From Dipteris shenzhenensis (Eukaryota > Polypodiophyta > Polypodiopsida > Gleicheniales), in NCBI GenBank assembly GCA_047967505.1, contig CM106538.1: a DNA stretch of 64,000 bases; one strand, 5' to 3'. The notes under the pieces are model-generated. The model saw nothing but the letters and a program-made list of their open reading frames with translations. It had not been told where the DNA came from and ran no database searches. Shown here in pieces: positions 21,060 through 33,169 of the stretch. Position 1 is the first letter of the stretch. Every line of letters starts with the position of its first letter. A program made the translations under genes and the position numbers.

Positions 21060-22650
21060 TATGCTCTAGTTGAGATAATATGACCTCGAAAGGGTTGGGG
21101 GGGCGTTTTCCTTTTGTGTGGACCTACCTTTGTATAATATTTTGATGTGCTTCATGTAAGCGGTTTAAGGAATCAACGTTGAGGACCTTGGTAAGGGTGA
21201 AATGACACGGACTATATATCTAGATGAATTCAGGAACATGCCCAAACTCATCCTCTAAAAACAAAACATAGTGCAGTTTCAATCTCATGATAGTCACTCA
21301 TAAGGTTGAAAACCATAAACTCCATCATGCATACTATGACATCCCCACTGACGTCATCAACACCCAACAGTGGACGTAGACCATAGTATAAAGATATGCT
21401 CTCACACATACAAAACCTGAGACCCACACATACTTGAGCATCCATTTATACAAAGTCTTCGTACTGAGTTTCATTGGCACTCCAAACGTAAAGGGCAGAC
21501 CCATCCATGACAAAGGCTAGCACTAAAGGAGAAGGCTAATTTTAAAAAAGTCCCAAATCTCTTCATTCAAGCTACAACTGCTTGTGAAGGCTAAACGATT
21601 TCATTTTAGTCTCTTCCAGACAAGCATCTAAATCTAAGGCATAGACTAGAAGAATCTAAGGCTGAGGGCCTCGGTGCACCTAAATGTGTGAGTTGCCAAG
21701 GGGCAAATGGAATTAACAGTTATCCCAAGAGAGGGGTACAAAGGGTGTATGCTAGGGTCTTCTAATTATTGAAATGTGGCATCCAGATTCATCTAGAAAA
21801 GTATGGGCTCTGGAGAATGCATGCAGGAGGAAAAACGCGCATGACATTTTCGAGCTTACTTTACCAAAGCTTGGGTGTGTGGAATAGCCATGTGCGTAGC
21901 TACATCCATGATCTTTAAAAAATTTAATGTTGTGTTTTGCGCATTACATTCATCTCCTTGAAGATTTCGATGCTCAAAGGCGAACGCGTGATGTTCTTGC
22001 ACTGATATAGTACCAATGACGAAGGATCCGTCTATATACAAGAGGTGAAGTCAATACAAGAGTAGTTATCAATGCAACCTTCAAAGGCATTAGAACAGCT
22101 CTCTCTCGATTGATAAACATATTATTTTTTAAGTGAGTGTAAGAGTTAATGTGACCTTGGAGAAACTTTGGAATGAGTCTTCGGCAATAGCTATAAACCA
22201 AGAAAAGACCTTAGGTCATGTACATTCTTAGGAATAGACCATTTCGTAATCACTCTTACCATCTCTAGGTCAATCTTAATCCCTTATGCATTAGTCACAT
22301 AATATAAATACTCAATCTATTCTTGAAAAAATCATCCTCGTAATGTTTAACAAAAGTTGATTCTTGTTCAAGAGCTCCATTACTTGGGAAAGATGCTTCT
22401 TGTGTTTCTCTTCATTTTGGCTGCTATAAACCAAAATATCTTCAAAAAAAAGGATAACAAGCTTTCCTAGATAAGATTGAAGGACGCATTTCATCAATTG
22501 ACAAAAAGTCAAAGGTGCATAATAAGTCCAAAGGAAACCCAAAACTCATAATGACCAATCTGTGTCCTAAATGCAATCTTAGAAATATCTTCCTCCTCCA
22601 TTTGTACCCAATATACCTTAACTTCAAGTCTAGCTTATTGGAAATCTTGG
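21060..22650 (-). pseudogene. Ty3/gypsy reverse transcriptase / RNase H remnant
   Basis: Read leftward from 22650, pieces of a Ty3 reverse transcriptase appear in different frames: KLDLKLRYI, then LGKLVILFFEDILVYSS (FFEDIL in place of FLDDIL, so one catalytic aspartate is changed), IDLEMVRVITKWSIP and DLRSFLGL. Further left only traces of RNase H can be followed, and 21060-21850 is largely unrecognisable. It is decayed and lacks visible LTRs. Confidence 0.65.
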
Positions 22651-22654
22651 CTCT

Positions 22655-23984
22655 CGGATCTTCTCTACTCTTGGCCCCAGACATAGTAAGGAGAGCATTT
22701 CATAGCTTGTTGACTCAGACGGAATTTTACAGACACATCCAGATGCCATCATGCAAGTAGCCACACAGATTTCTATGCCTCCCTTCTTACAGCAGATCCT
22801 GATACTCAGGCTAGAGATGATGCTCGAGTTGTTATTTGGTAGTACTTACATATGTTGGCAACTGGAGATATGATAGTCTCACTTGATGCACCATTCACCA
22901 ACATAGAGTCTCTTTCTTTATTTCATTTTTGGAGTCAGATTGGGATCACATTACCTCAGCCCTACAAGGTGTTTGGGACTCGGGTGAGATGCCAAACTCA
23001 CCATCCATCTTATTCCAAAAGGGTGTTGCAAGAATTTAGTGTCTCAATGAAGACCCATCACTCTGTTGGGTACTTTGTACAAAATCTTAGAAAAAGCAAT
23101 CAGCCTACATCTGTAACTCTTTCTTCTAGATCTTATACATGACACGCAGATGGGATTTGTGCATGGCAAGAGCATCTTTAATAACATTTTCTCATTTTGG
23201 GGGGCTTTTGACTGGGCCATGCATAATGGCCATAGGCTTGCCATTCTACTTCTGGACATTAAGAAAGCTTACCATGACAGAGTAGAATGGGGCTGCTAGG
23301 TTCTCATTGGTGGAGTCAAGGGAGACACATTTCAGATTATCAGATCGATCTGTCAGGGATGCCCTTTAGCCCCCTCTCTCTTTTTATTTGTGGTCGAAGC
23401 TATGAGCTATTACCTTAGAGCTTAAGCTGATATTATAGGACTGAGTCTTCCATTGAGGCAGGAGGATGAGCTATTGGATAGTGAGTTGGCAAATGATATA
23501 GCTGTTTTTTTTAATGCCACACCACAGACACTCACATCGTTCAGGACAGCTTGCATTTGTTTTGCATTGCAACGGGCTCATATTAATTAGAACAAATCCA
23601 ATGGCTTTTGAATTAGTGATGAGGACACTCCAGACTGGGAGGTTAACATAGAATTCACTTGGATTCAGAGGGGTATTTCCATCAAGTACCTAGGATGCCA
23701 GGTTGGGTGGGCATCTCTCTAGCACAGTAGTTTACTCTTGTGTTGGAGAGCATTAAGAGGAAAATCTTTTTTTGGAGTTCTACCAGACTTGATCTTGCAT
23801 CCATCGTTCAGGTTAGCCTTGGATTTGTTTTGCACTGTAGCGGGCTCATATTAATTAGAACAAATCCAATGGCTTTTGGATTAGTGATGAGGACACTCCA
23901 AACTAGGAGATTCACATAGGATTGACTTAGATTCAGAGGGGTGTTTCCATCAAGTACCTAGGATGCCAGGTTGGGGTGGGCATC
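22655..23984 (+). pseudogene. LINE ORF2 fragment, reverse transcriptase region, 5' piece
   Basis: This matches the LINE at 46-48.8 kb closely at DNA level, starting just before its text for RSLLTQT and running through the reverse transcriptase (HDTQMGFVHGKSIFNNI, LAILLLDI.KAYHDRVEW, RQGCPLAP-like, LANDIA in place of YADD). A piece of the palm is deleted near 23300 and about 170 bp is duplicated (23545-23715 and 23805-23984). Many stops are present. It is cut at 23984 by element E and resumes at 30250; GCATC is duplicated at the two junctions. Confidence 0.85.
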
Positions 23985-24508
23985 TGACACATCCCCGCAC
24001 TCCTGAAACCTCTGATCTGCAAAACAAACACGCACCACGTAAGAAACTGAGCAGGCTGCTCACCACCCAACCATGACATCTACGAGATGTGATCCCGAAT
24101 CAGCAGATGTCCCCTCTGAGCCACGAGCTGAGCTACTGGCACGAACTCCCAATCAGATCCAAACCAGCCTGGTGTCCCATACCACCAGGTGGCACTGTGA
24201 AGCCCTGGATCTGCCACTGGGCCTTGGGCTACGCTAAGATGCAGGCGCGCGTCCGCGACTCGATCCAGGAACAGACCTGGCACCTAGGAACGAAACTTGC
24301 TCCCAACTGCACACTGAGAACTGAACCCCCTGGGCCCCTTTTATAGACTCGGGCCCCGAGCGCCAAAAATAGCGAAGACTTATAAATAGTTCGTACCCTT
24401 GCCACTCAACCCGAGAATCAAGCCTGCCTAGCTCTAAGCCTCCCCAGGCTACCTGAGCTAGTCCTGTGTACCTAATACACGTCAGATACCAATCCGTGCA
24501 CATGACAT
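23985..24508 (-). repeat. 3' LTR of element E
   Basis: The 524-bp LTR abuts target duplication GCATC on the left. On the minus strand it starts TGTCATGTGCACGG and ends GGGATGTGTCA. It is the longer of the two copies. Confidence 0.92.
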
Positions 24509-24523
24509 ACTCCCCCTCCTCTA
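24509..24523 (-). other. Polypurine tract of element E
   Basis: The minus strand reads AGAGGAGGGGGAGTA directly upstream of the 3' LTR. Confidence 0.85.
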
Positions 24524-24880
24524 AGAACTCACTCCTGAGTTCGCTAAAAAACCCGGAAATGTTCTCTGGAGGTTTTGTAATGTCTCCCATGTTGCATCCT
24601 CCTCAACACGATCCTTCCACTTGATCTTGTATTCCGTGATAGATCGATTGCGAATCTGTCTGTCACGAAATTCAAGAATACACTCAGGTTCGTGTGGAAT
24701 AAAAGTCAAATCTGTAACTTCTATTATCTCGTGAGAAGAAACAAGTTGATCATCTGCACCCAATACTTCTTTCAGTCTACTGACATGAAAGACTGGATGT
24801 ACTTTAACATCAAGAGGCAATTCTAGTCGATATGCAACTGGTCCAATTCTTTTAATGACCTTGAATGGGCCATAGAATCT
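24521..24880 (-). pseudogene. Element E chromodomain and C-terminal pol end
   Basis: This frame is shifted from the upstream pol by a small indel near 24880. It encodes the linker VHPVFHVSRLKEVLG and a C-terminal chromodomain (ILEFRDRQIRN, YKIKWKD, DATWE) that reads histone marks and guides integration. The stop is at 24521. The domain itself is intact; only the join to pol is broken. Confidence 0.88.
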
Positions 24881-26709
24881 GGGGATAATTTCGGAACCAA
24901 AATAGTACTTAGGCTCTTGGATTCCTTCGGAATTCGCAAATATACCATCGTTCCTTCAGAGAACTCTCTAGGTGAACGATGTCTATTAGCACTGTTGTAA
25001 GCAAATTCAATCATAGGTAGATAATCTTCCCATGAAGACTGTCTCTTAGATACATATGCCCGAAGCATGTCTTCAACCAACTGGTTGACCTTCTCTGTAC
25101 TACCATCGGATTGTGCATGATCCGAGGAACTCATACTTAGAGTAGTTTCTAACTTCTCAAATACAAGTGTCCAAAAGTTACTTGTAAACTTTGAGTCCTT
25201 GTCACTGACTATGTCAGATGGCAAACCATACAGCTTAAACAAGTGGTCCACAAACTCATGAGCCAACTGAACAGCTGAAATAGTTGTTCTAGTAGGTAAG
25301 AACCTAGCCATTTTTGTCAAACGGTCGACTATGACCCAAATGGAGTCATGACCCTTGCGCGTTCGAGGCAAACCAGTAATAAAATCCATGGAAATACTTT
25401 CCCATTTATTACCAGGAATCTGTAATGGCTGTAATAAGCCCGCGCTTCTAAGGCGTTCTGCCTTAGTAACCTGACAAACCCGGCAACCTACTACATAGTT
25501 CTCAATAAATGCACGCATCTTAGGCCAATAAAAGGTATGCTTCACAAGAGACAAAGTCCTATGTATACCCGGATGTCCCGCACTAGGAGCATCATGACAC
25601 TCCCAGAGAATCTTGGATTTAAGGTCCGAAACATCTGGCACACAAATCTTTTCATTCCGGAATAGCAAGCCGTTCCTAATCATCCACTGACCTCCCGCCG
25701 CCTGAACTGTAGGTGGCACAATCCCTGAGTCCTGGTCAACCATGGAGCTCCCATCCTGGACTCTCTGCCAATAAGAACTGAAATGACTATCAATTGCGTA
25801 TAGCCCTCTCAAGGATTGAAATAGGTCTGAGGATATTTCCGTAAATGACAGAGCATTTACAAACTTAACTCGACTTAAGGCATCCGCCACACTATTCAAC
25901 GAACCCTTACGATAACGTATTTCGAAATCAAAATCTTGCATTAATTCTGCCCATCTAGCTTTCCTTCCCCTCAATTCTGATCCATCACACACATACTTAA
26001 TTGACTGGTGATCAGTCAATACAAGGAACTTTGAACCATACAAGTAGTGTCTCCAAACCTTAAGAGCATACACTACAGCATAAAGTTCCTTCTCGAGTGT
26101 GGGCCAACGATATTGAGTGTCGTCTAGCTTCTTACTCTCGAAAGCTACGGGTCTGCCCTCTTGGAATAGAGCTGCCCCAATCGCATAATCACTCGCATCG
26201 GCCTCTAAGACATAAGGCCGGGTAGGATCGGGTAATGCAAGAACGGGTGCTTCCTTGATAGATAACTTCAAGGTTTCAAAAGCCTTGTTCATTGCATCAT
26301 TCCAAGGGATCGGTTGAGTAGACCTGCGTCCACGACCTTCCAATATGTTTGTCAGGGGTGCCGTGATATGTGAATAATCACGCACAGACTTGCGAAGAAA
26401 TACCGTAAATCCTAGGAAAGAACGAAGTTGTTTCACAATCTGAGGGATAGGCCATTCTAAAACCTTCTGGATACGATCCAGATCAATGCTAATACCTTCA
26501 GAAGAAATCTTGTGTCCTAAGTAAATGATCTCCTTCATAAAGAAGTCACATTTACTCATCTTGGCATAGAGCTTATGCTGTCTTAGAACAACTAAGACAA
26601 CCCGGAGGTGTCCTATGTGATCCTCAAGTGTTCGACTATATACCAAGATGTCATCTAAGAACACTACAACAAATTTGCCCAGAAAATCCCTGAACAAATC
26701 GTTCATCAT
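24823..26709 (-). pseudogene. Element E reverse transcriptase, RNase H and integrase
   Basis: This continues pol after the TAG at 26710. It starts with reverse transcriptase palm VVVFLDDILVYS (FLDD catalytic box), then LRSFLGF, RNase H (VLEADASDYAIGA, FESKKLD, KELYAVVYAL, LTDHQSIKYV, SVADALSR), and the integrase zinc finger (HPGIHRT...GCRVCQ). The core follows with D (VIVDRLTK), D (VSDKDSKF) and E (GSTEKVNQ). After YNSANRHRS the text jumps to REFSEGTMVYLR, showing loss of roughly 100 codons. It is inactive. Confidence 0.92.
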
Positions 26710-26712
26710 CTG

Positions 26713-28911
26713 CTAAAAAGTAGCAGGAGCATTGGTCAAACCAAAAGGTAATACGAGGAACTCGTAATGACCATACCTAGTTCGGAATGCGGTCCTATCT
26801 ATGTGTTTAGCATAGATACGGATTTGGTGATAACCCGTACGCAAATCAATCTTAGTGAAATACTTCGCTCCGGCCAAACGGTCTATCAAATCATTGGAAC
26901 GAGAGAGAGGGTATTGATTCTTAATTGTCACTTTATTTAATCGTTTATAATCTATACACATTCTCCAGGAAGAATCTTTCTTCTTTCTTAGGAGGACAGG
27001 TGCACCCCAAGGTGATTTACTTGGGCGGATATAGCCCATATTCAGGTAATCCTGTAGCTGGATAGCTAACTCATCCTCCTCTATCTGGCTCATCCTATAA
27101 GGTGGTACACTAATAGGTTGAGCCCCTGGGACTAAGTCTATGCGATGATCTACTGCCCGTTCTGGAGGTAAACCTTCCGACAGTTGAGCAGGGAATACAT
27201 CCTTAAAACTATCTAACAACATTCTCAATTCACGGTGTTCAAACACACTTAATTCATTCTCGTTAATTACAGAAACAACAAATGAAGAAAGCGGAATCAA
27301 AACACACTGATAGACATCATAATGAGAATTGTTTAATATATTCCGAAGCTGCATCGCAGATACAATAGGCCCCTGAGAAGAGGGAATTTTATCACACTGA
27401 ATACAAAATTGGGTGTCCTTATCTACAAAAGAAAGCGTATGCTCCGTCCATCCGATCTGAATATTGTGGATTTTAAACCACTCGATTCCGATCAACAAGT
27501 CTACATGCTCCAGATGCATAACATAACATGTAAGAGCCCCTGTGTAGGCTTGAATCCGGATAGGAAGTGCTTCAACCTTGCGATCCCAAAACTGCTTCCC
27601 AGCTGGAAGCTGCACCTCATAGGTGTGGTCGCTAGGTACTGTGGACAGCCCCATCTTCTGCACAAATTTGTAATTAACAAAGTTGTGAGAGCTGCCCGGA
27701 TCAAAGAGAATGTGAACTTGTTGGTCCATAACTTCTCCATAAACTCGGAAAAGATCATGGGAACCAAACAACGAAGTATTGAAAGTACAATTACAAGAGA
27801 GTGGGCAGGTAATGACATTTACAAAAATACCTGTCATCGAGACTTGGTTCGCTCCCTTGGCTGTGGTACGTGGACCCGCCTGGAGCTTCGGTCCAAGCAC
27901 CAACTTTTGGTTCTTGCGCTTTGGACACTCATTCTTGGTGTGGCCCCGCTCCTCGCAATAGAAGCAACGTCCTTCTTTCTTGAGTCTCAAAGTACGAAGG
28001 AAACGGGCTTTACCATTCTTAGCCTGAGTCAAATTTTTCTTAGAGGCGTTGTCCGTAGACTTCGTCTCCCCAGTACCAGTCGTATGCTGAAAGAACTTGC
28101 ATTTGTTCTTTCCACTCGTGTCGGGTATTGTAGTTGCTTTGGCACCGGCCATGGTATCATCATATATGCGCACATAATTCATGGCCTCCTGCAACGTTGT
28201 GCATTTGTTGTTCTTTATTTGCAACTTGTATGAATCTGGCAAACCATCCACGAAGAAACCTAACAAGGTCACTGGATCCATCTTAATGGCCCTGGTTTGC
28301 AGATCTCGAAATCTTTGAAGATAAACTTCAAAGGTCAAGTTTAACTTTGACATATCGAGGGCTTTAAGCTTGCCGACGATATCATAATCATCCTCCTTCT
28401 TCAGGAACTCCTTCCTGAAGACCCCTTCAAAATCTGTCCATGTATCGGGCTTAGGCTGGAGTTCCTTCCACCATAGCAACGCTTTACCTGACATGAAACC
28501 CGCTGCAAGCTGGATCTTCTTCTCATCTGGGTATGGGTGGAACTGAAAGTGTACCTGCCACTTGTGTAACCAAGTGTCAACTACCTCCTTCGTTCTAGAC
28601 TTTTGATCTCCCGGAAAAGGGCATGGAGTTATATTCGGGCCTAGCACTGAGGCCATGGCATCCACATGCGTGAGTGCCTGCACAGTGCTAGCCAGAAGAG
28701 TGAGAGTCGCTTGAATCCCCTGGAGTTGCTGTGTCAACCCCGTTTGATTTGCATTAACCTGCTCGAATTTTCCATCCAGAGCAGACGTAAATTCACTGAA
28801 GGCCTTTTTCGTAATCAGGTCATCATAAAGACCCTGATCCTCCTCTCCCACAGGAGTGTAATCCAAATCCTGCTCTCCCATGGTGAACTCGGTATTTGCA
28901 GAATCAGACAT
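26713..28911 (-). pseudogene. Element E gag, protease and reverse transcriptase N-terminal part
   Basis: The chosen start is the ATG at 28911 (MSDSANTEF), because upstream in-frame codons are leader repeats. Gag has a coiled-coil-like stretch around residues 45-80, the retrotrans_gag domain ([41 protein letters not shown]), and a CCHC knuckle [15 protein letters not shown]. The protease carries [12 protein letters not shown], with D-P-G in place of the usual D-S/T-G. Reverse transcriptase starts with [27 protein letters not shown] and [13 protein letters not shown]. The frame is then stopped by one TAG. One codon separates it from a long open pol. Confidence 0.92.
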
Positions 28912-29105
28912 AACTGAAATCTGATTTGAATATAAACTGAGAGAAATAACTGACTGAACCGAAGCGAAAAGGAGAATGGAGCATAGGAAAACTGTCCCAA
29001 GAGATGCTGACGGAAGGAGATGCTGGAAACTGGCGAACCGAAAGCCCACGAATCCCGAAATCTGGCTGAACCCGCTGCCGGATGCAGCGTACGAAATCCT
29101 GGAGC

Positions 29106-29251
29106 GTACGAACTGCTGACGTGGCTGTACGGCTGCTGACGCAGTCCGTACGGTGGCTGACGTAAGTCGTACGGCTGCTGACGCAGGCCGTACAGTAGCT
29201 GACGGAGGCCGTACAGTAGCTGACGGAGGCCGTACAGTAGCTGATGTGGCT
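29106..29251 (-). repeat. 21-bp tandem array in the leader of element E
   Basis: About seven units of 20-21 bp each begin GTACG or GTACA and contain GCTGACG or GCTGATG. Two are identical. The array sits about 200-340 nt upstream of the gag ATG, in the untranslated leader. Read through, it would code PPSATVR repeats, but the gag start lies downstream. Confidence 0.85.
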
Positions 29252-29929
29252 GTACGGCGACTGTACAGATGGCTGGCGATGCAGGTACGGCTGACGCAGG
29301 GCTGGCGCAGATGTATGGCAGGCTGACGCAGGCACTGTACGATGGCTGGCGCAGGTGCACAACAGGCTGACGCAGGGTTGGCACGCAACTTGATGGCGCA
29401 GCTAGGCGATTTGCAAGCTATGGCAGGGCTGGTACCCTGCCCCATCTATATAGGGAGCAGGGCAGCCTAATTAGGAAGCCCTGCTTCCAAAAAAGGCCGA
29501 CCCTCCCAGCTTTGGAGGGGGTGCTTTTTTCGAAAAAAGCATCCCTCAACGCAGGCTGGCCGCACCTTGTTCCTGCGCATCTCGCCTCTCCCTGCCCTGG
29601 CCGGATTTCTGTACAGCCTTGGCGTCCCATCTCCGCCTCCGTTGCAGCCCTTATCAGGTCCTTCGCCTCTCTACTTTCTCCGTTCTACGTTTCCCTCTCT
29701 TTCCTTCTTCTCTGCTCTCTCTCCTGCTTCCTACAGCCTTCTCTCTCAGCCCCCTTCAGGAATTCCGAAACACTCCCTCCTTCCTTCTACCTTTTCCCTA
29801 CATCCTAACCACCCCTGCTAACCCAGGAACCCAGCAGAAATCGCAGCAACAAATTTCGAATTTTATGGCATACCTGGAGGAAAAATTCGTCAAAAATTCC
29901 CGCATCAGAAGTTCCTACCTCAGGAGTTG

Positions 29930-29941
29930 GCTCTGATACCA
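29930..29941 (-). other. Primer-binding site of element E
   Basis: The minus strand reads TGGTATCAGAGC, the exact initiator tRNA-Met complement, two bases after the 5' LTR. Confidence 0.92.
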
Positions 29942-29943
29942 AC

Positions 29944-30249
29944 TGACACATCCCCGCACTCCTGAAACCTCTGATCTGCAAAACAAACACACACCACATA
30001 AGAAACTGAGCAGGCTGCTCACCACCCAACCATGACATCTACGGGATGTGATCCCGAATCAGGAGATGTCCCCTCCGAGCCACGAGCTGAGCTACTGGCA
30101 CGAACTCCAAATAGCGAAGACCTATAAATAGTTTGTACCCTTGCCACTCAACCCGAGAATCAAGCCTGCCTAGCTCTAAGCCTCCCCAGGCTACCTGAGC
30201 TAGTCCTGTGTACCTAGTACACGTCAGATACCAATCCGTGCACATGACA
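29944..30249 (-). repeat. 5' LTR of element E, internally deleted
   Basis: This 306-bp copy of the 524-bp LTR lacks about 218 bp between CGAACTCC and AAATAGCGAAG. It is followed on the right by the target duplication GCATC. Loss of that block from the promoter LTR would probably silence the element. Confidence 0.9.
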
Positions 30250-30638
30250 GCATCTCTCTAGCACAGCAGTTTGCTCCCGTGTTGGAGAGTATTAAGAGGA
30301 AATTCTTTTTTTGGAGTTCTACCAGACTTGACCTTGCATCCAGAGTAGCGGTTGGGAACCAAGTATTATTGGCTACTGCTTGGTTCGTTTAGATCTATTA
30401 TTGGCTACTGCTTGGTTCATTTAGATATATTATTGGCTACTGCTTGGTTCGTTTGGATCTAGAGGTTGTATGTCTCAGGCCATGAGACCTATCAAGAACT
30501 TTCTATGGAGTGGGTTAGATGGCACCTCAGATGTTAAAGCCAGGGTGGCTTGGGAGACCCTCATTCTCTCCACAAGATTTTTTCTGGAAAGATTTTTTCT
30601 TACACAGCATTCAGTCTTGTACACCTTCTCACAAGGGC
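30250..30638 (+). pseudogene. LINE ORF2 fragment, continued after element E
   Basis: This picks up the LINE split at 23984 and matches 48400-48810: post-RT text MRPIKNFLWSGLDGTSDV and RVAWETLIL. A 32-bp unit (TATTATTGGCTACTGCTTGG...) is repeated three times at 30364-30459. It ends at about 30638 where a copia LTR begins. Confidence 0.8.
30364..30459. repeat. 32-bp unit, three tandem copies
   Basis: Units start at 30364, 30396 and 30428 and differ by one to three bases. The unit occurs once in the related LINE at 48.5 kb, so it expanded here. Confidence 0.9.
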
Positions 30639-30989
30639 TGTTAGAGGCTATTTACTGCCAGCTATTGCAGGACTAGTTGGGGCCAGTCAGGCCAGCCAAC
30701 CACCCGATCAACTGGGTCGGGTCAGCCAACCCTCAAGTTGGGTCAACTGACCAGCCAACTAGGTCGGGTCAATCCAACAAGGTCAGGCCAGTTGGCCTGT
30801 CCTACTCAGCTGACCAGGCGCCTCTGTCTATAAATAGGGCGAACTATTACCCTTTGTTGTATCTTAGCAAGTAAAGCAGAGTTTTGCAGCACATCTCTAT
30901 TGCATTCTCTTGTGCGATTCTTTTTCTCTCTATTCGCATTTCTTCTCTCTCTGATACATTCTGCTACATCTCTAATATGGTATCAGAGC
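30639..30989 (+). mobile_element. Copia-like 5' LTR (element F) and primer-binding site
   Basis: The probable LTR is 30639-30977, starting TGTTAGAGGC. It has a TATA box CTATAAATAG at 30828-30837 and a pyrimidine-rich stretch, and is followed by TGGTATCAGAGC (30978-30989), the initiator tRNA-Met primer site. It ends CTAATA rather than CA, so the end is altered. It interrupts the LINE. I found no 3' LTR in the window. Confidence 0.7.
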
Positions 30990-32530
30990 ACAAGGTAGCT
31001 TGAAGCCTTGGACTTGGATTCTCCTTTTCATCAATTATTCCATTCTTGCTATATAGGTTCATTCACCCACTGTTATCTTTTCCATGGTTATTTTCCTCCA
31101 TCCACTGTAGCCACATACACGTAACGGAGATAGAGAAGGAGTTTGCAGGAGGATGTGACCAGCATGTAAGTTTCTTTCTTTTTTATTTGCATAAGTTAAG
31201 CATCGTAATAGTCAATATAAAATAATGCATCCCCATTGTTTTAATTATTATCTTTTGTAATTCAAAAAGTACATTGCATTATGGTCATATGGATGACATT
31301 TTTGGGTGGAATGCATGGATTCCAAGAGGGGAGAGCGCACAGGACAGACGGTGTTTGCTGCTGATCGAAGCAGGCGTGGACTGTTGGGATAAGGAGAAGA
31401 TGCCAGAAGAAAGTGTCACTGAAAGACAGACATCTTACAAAAAGCCTGCAGCCTCTTCTTTCTTTTCTTTCCCACCCACCCTCCCTTCGTAAAGCAAGAT
31501 TAACCCCCCAAGATGGCAGATTTGCTTAAGATGGCTGAGAAGCCTGTGAAGATCCCTATCCGTCCTACTTTCCCAGTGGACAGACATCTTACAAAAAGCC
31601 TGCAGCCTCTTCTTTCTTTTCTTTCCCACCCACTCTCTCTTCGTAAGAGCAAGATTAACCCCCCAAGATGGCAGATTTGCTTGAGATGGCTGAGAAGCCT
31701 GTGAAGATCCCTATCCTTCCTACTTTCCCAGTGGACCATCAGAAACAACTATGGTATATAAAAGGTTATGATGGAATCAGTGTTACAGTCCCATGACTTG
31801 GCTGATTTCATTTAAGTTGGAGTTGCAAGGCTGAATCTAGAGGAGGACGACCTTGGCATCATCTTTCAGAAGGAGCAGGAACCTTGGCATAGTTGTATGA
31901 TCGTGTCAAAATGCCCATGTACGCTCCCTCATCTTCCTTGATTGCACACCCCAAGTGATCAATCACGTGAAGCACATGACGCTGGCCAAAGGAATCTGGG
32001 AGCACTTGGCCTCTCTATACACATGAAGCACTGGGTATCACCCATGAAGCGCGTCTCCTTGGAAGTGAAGATGCGGATGCTGAATCATGCAAAGCCCTCA
32101 ATGATGCGGGAGCATATCAATACGGTGCCAGCTCTTCAAGAAGAGGTCCTTCAAGCAAGGGAAGAGATATCGTCCAAGACATGGCATTACCTTGCTTTCT
32201 CATCTCTCCTCTCAATACTCAGTGCTCTACTCTTCTTTGTTCACGAGTGGGAGATTCGGCACCCTTACATGGGAGGACCTTGTGCCGAAGGTCTTGGACC
32301 AGGAAGAGTTTTTCCTAAACCCTCCACAGGGCGGAGGTTCAAAGGCCTTAACTACTCCGCAATCAAAAGGGCGGAACAAAAACAAGGGTAAGTGGAAGCC
32401 TTTTTACTCAAAGCCTTCAAAGAAGAAGTCTAATTCAAATCGTAATGCCTTGAAGGCAGATCGGACTTGCCAAAAGGGTCACTACTAGAGTAAAGGCCCT
32501 TAGTTTAGCCACGAGAAGGGTATAGGTTCC
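30990..32530 (+). pseudogene. Element F leader and copia gag remnant
   Basis: After a leader of about 500 bp, copia Gag traces run from about 31510 (MADLLKMAEKPVKIP) through RFGTLTWEDLVPKVLDQEEFF near 32240 to a basic stretch (GRNKNKGKWKP) and a damaged zinc knuckle (CQKGHY) near 32470. Frames shift repeatedly and stops are common. A 154-bp tandem duplication covers the Gag start (31425-31734). No protease or polymerase follows. Confidence 0.6.
31425..31734 (+). repeat. 154-bp tandem duplication in the element F gag region
   Basis: Copies start at 31425 and 31579 with the phrase GACAGACATCTTACAAAAAG and differ by a few bases. The second copy continues into the rest of Gag. Confidence 0.88.
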
Positions 32531-32654
32531 TCAACTACAGCCGCGAAATGACTCTAGCCTTTGTGCACTTCGAGACCATGGACACAGTCATGTTCTCTCT
32601 AGAATATTCCCTTCACTCCTTTCAAAGCTGCTCATGCCTCGGTAGACAAATCAT

Positions 32655-32990
32655 GAGAGATTTTGGCTAGCATTGTAACTTGGCATATTTGGAGGACCGG
32701 ATGTACGGAGGCGACACAGGTTCACCCTTCCCAGTCTATGGCCAGTACATGGACTCATACTATACACACACTGATGGCCATCTGGAAAGCAGAGATACTT
32801 TTTCAAGAGTTTGGAGAGGATCTCCGTTCTTCTTTGAGTCTTCTTCAGGGTTGAGGTGGCATTTTCAGCTTGCACCTTGAATTTTTGTTAACTCTTTTTA
32901 GCTGGGTTTTTTTCTCATACATGGCATGATGTACTCCCGCATTAGAGCTTGCTCTTGCGGCTTTCATCCATACTTAATGATTTATAATAA
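32655..32990 (+). pseudogene. LINE 3' end (ORF2 C-terminus and 3' UTR), plus strand
   Basis: This encodes a LINE ORF2 C-terminal tail (TWHIW.RTGCTEA, DGHLESRD, SSGLRWHFQ). It resembles the tails of the LINEs at 50.8 and 59.8 kb (GWHIWTSRCAQ, QGLQW). A 3' UTR ending near TACTTAATGATTTATAATAAA follows. It is probably the 3' end of the LINE split at 30638, displaced by element F. Confidence 0.65.
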
Positions 32991-33169
32991 AAGATCTTGG
33001 CTCCCTTCAATGAATTGAGTAAATCATCTACTCTATGTATTATCACTGTCTACTTGTAAACCGACACGCATCCTAAAAGTCCTATTTTTTTCCTTCACGA
33101 AAGCATTGGCTCCAAATTTTGAAAGACTTGGCGTGAACCAATCCTTTCTCCTTTTTTTTTTCAAAAAGA

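Larger units (their letters stand above)
23985..30249 (-). mobile_element. Ty3/gypsy chromovirus E
   Basis: LTRs at 29944-30249 (5') and 23985-24508 (3') bound this minus-strand element, both TG...CA and flanked by GCATC (23980-23984 and 30250-30254). It carries a primer site, a leader with a 21-bp repeat array, a gag-pol frame from 28911, a chromodomain and a polypurine tract. Defects are few: one in-frame TAG in reverse transcriptase (26710-26712), a deletion after the integrase core and a frameshift near 24880. It is younger than its host LINE. The 5' LTR lacks about 218 bp present in the other. Confidence 0.93.

Noticed and set aside
27409-28233. 274-codon plus-strand open frame
   Set aside because: It is antisense to the gag/protease of element E, which has clear domains; the plus frame has none.
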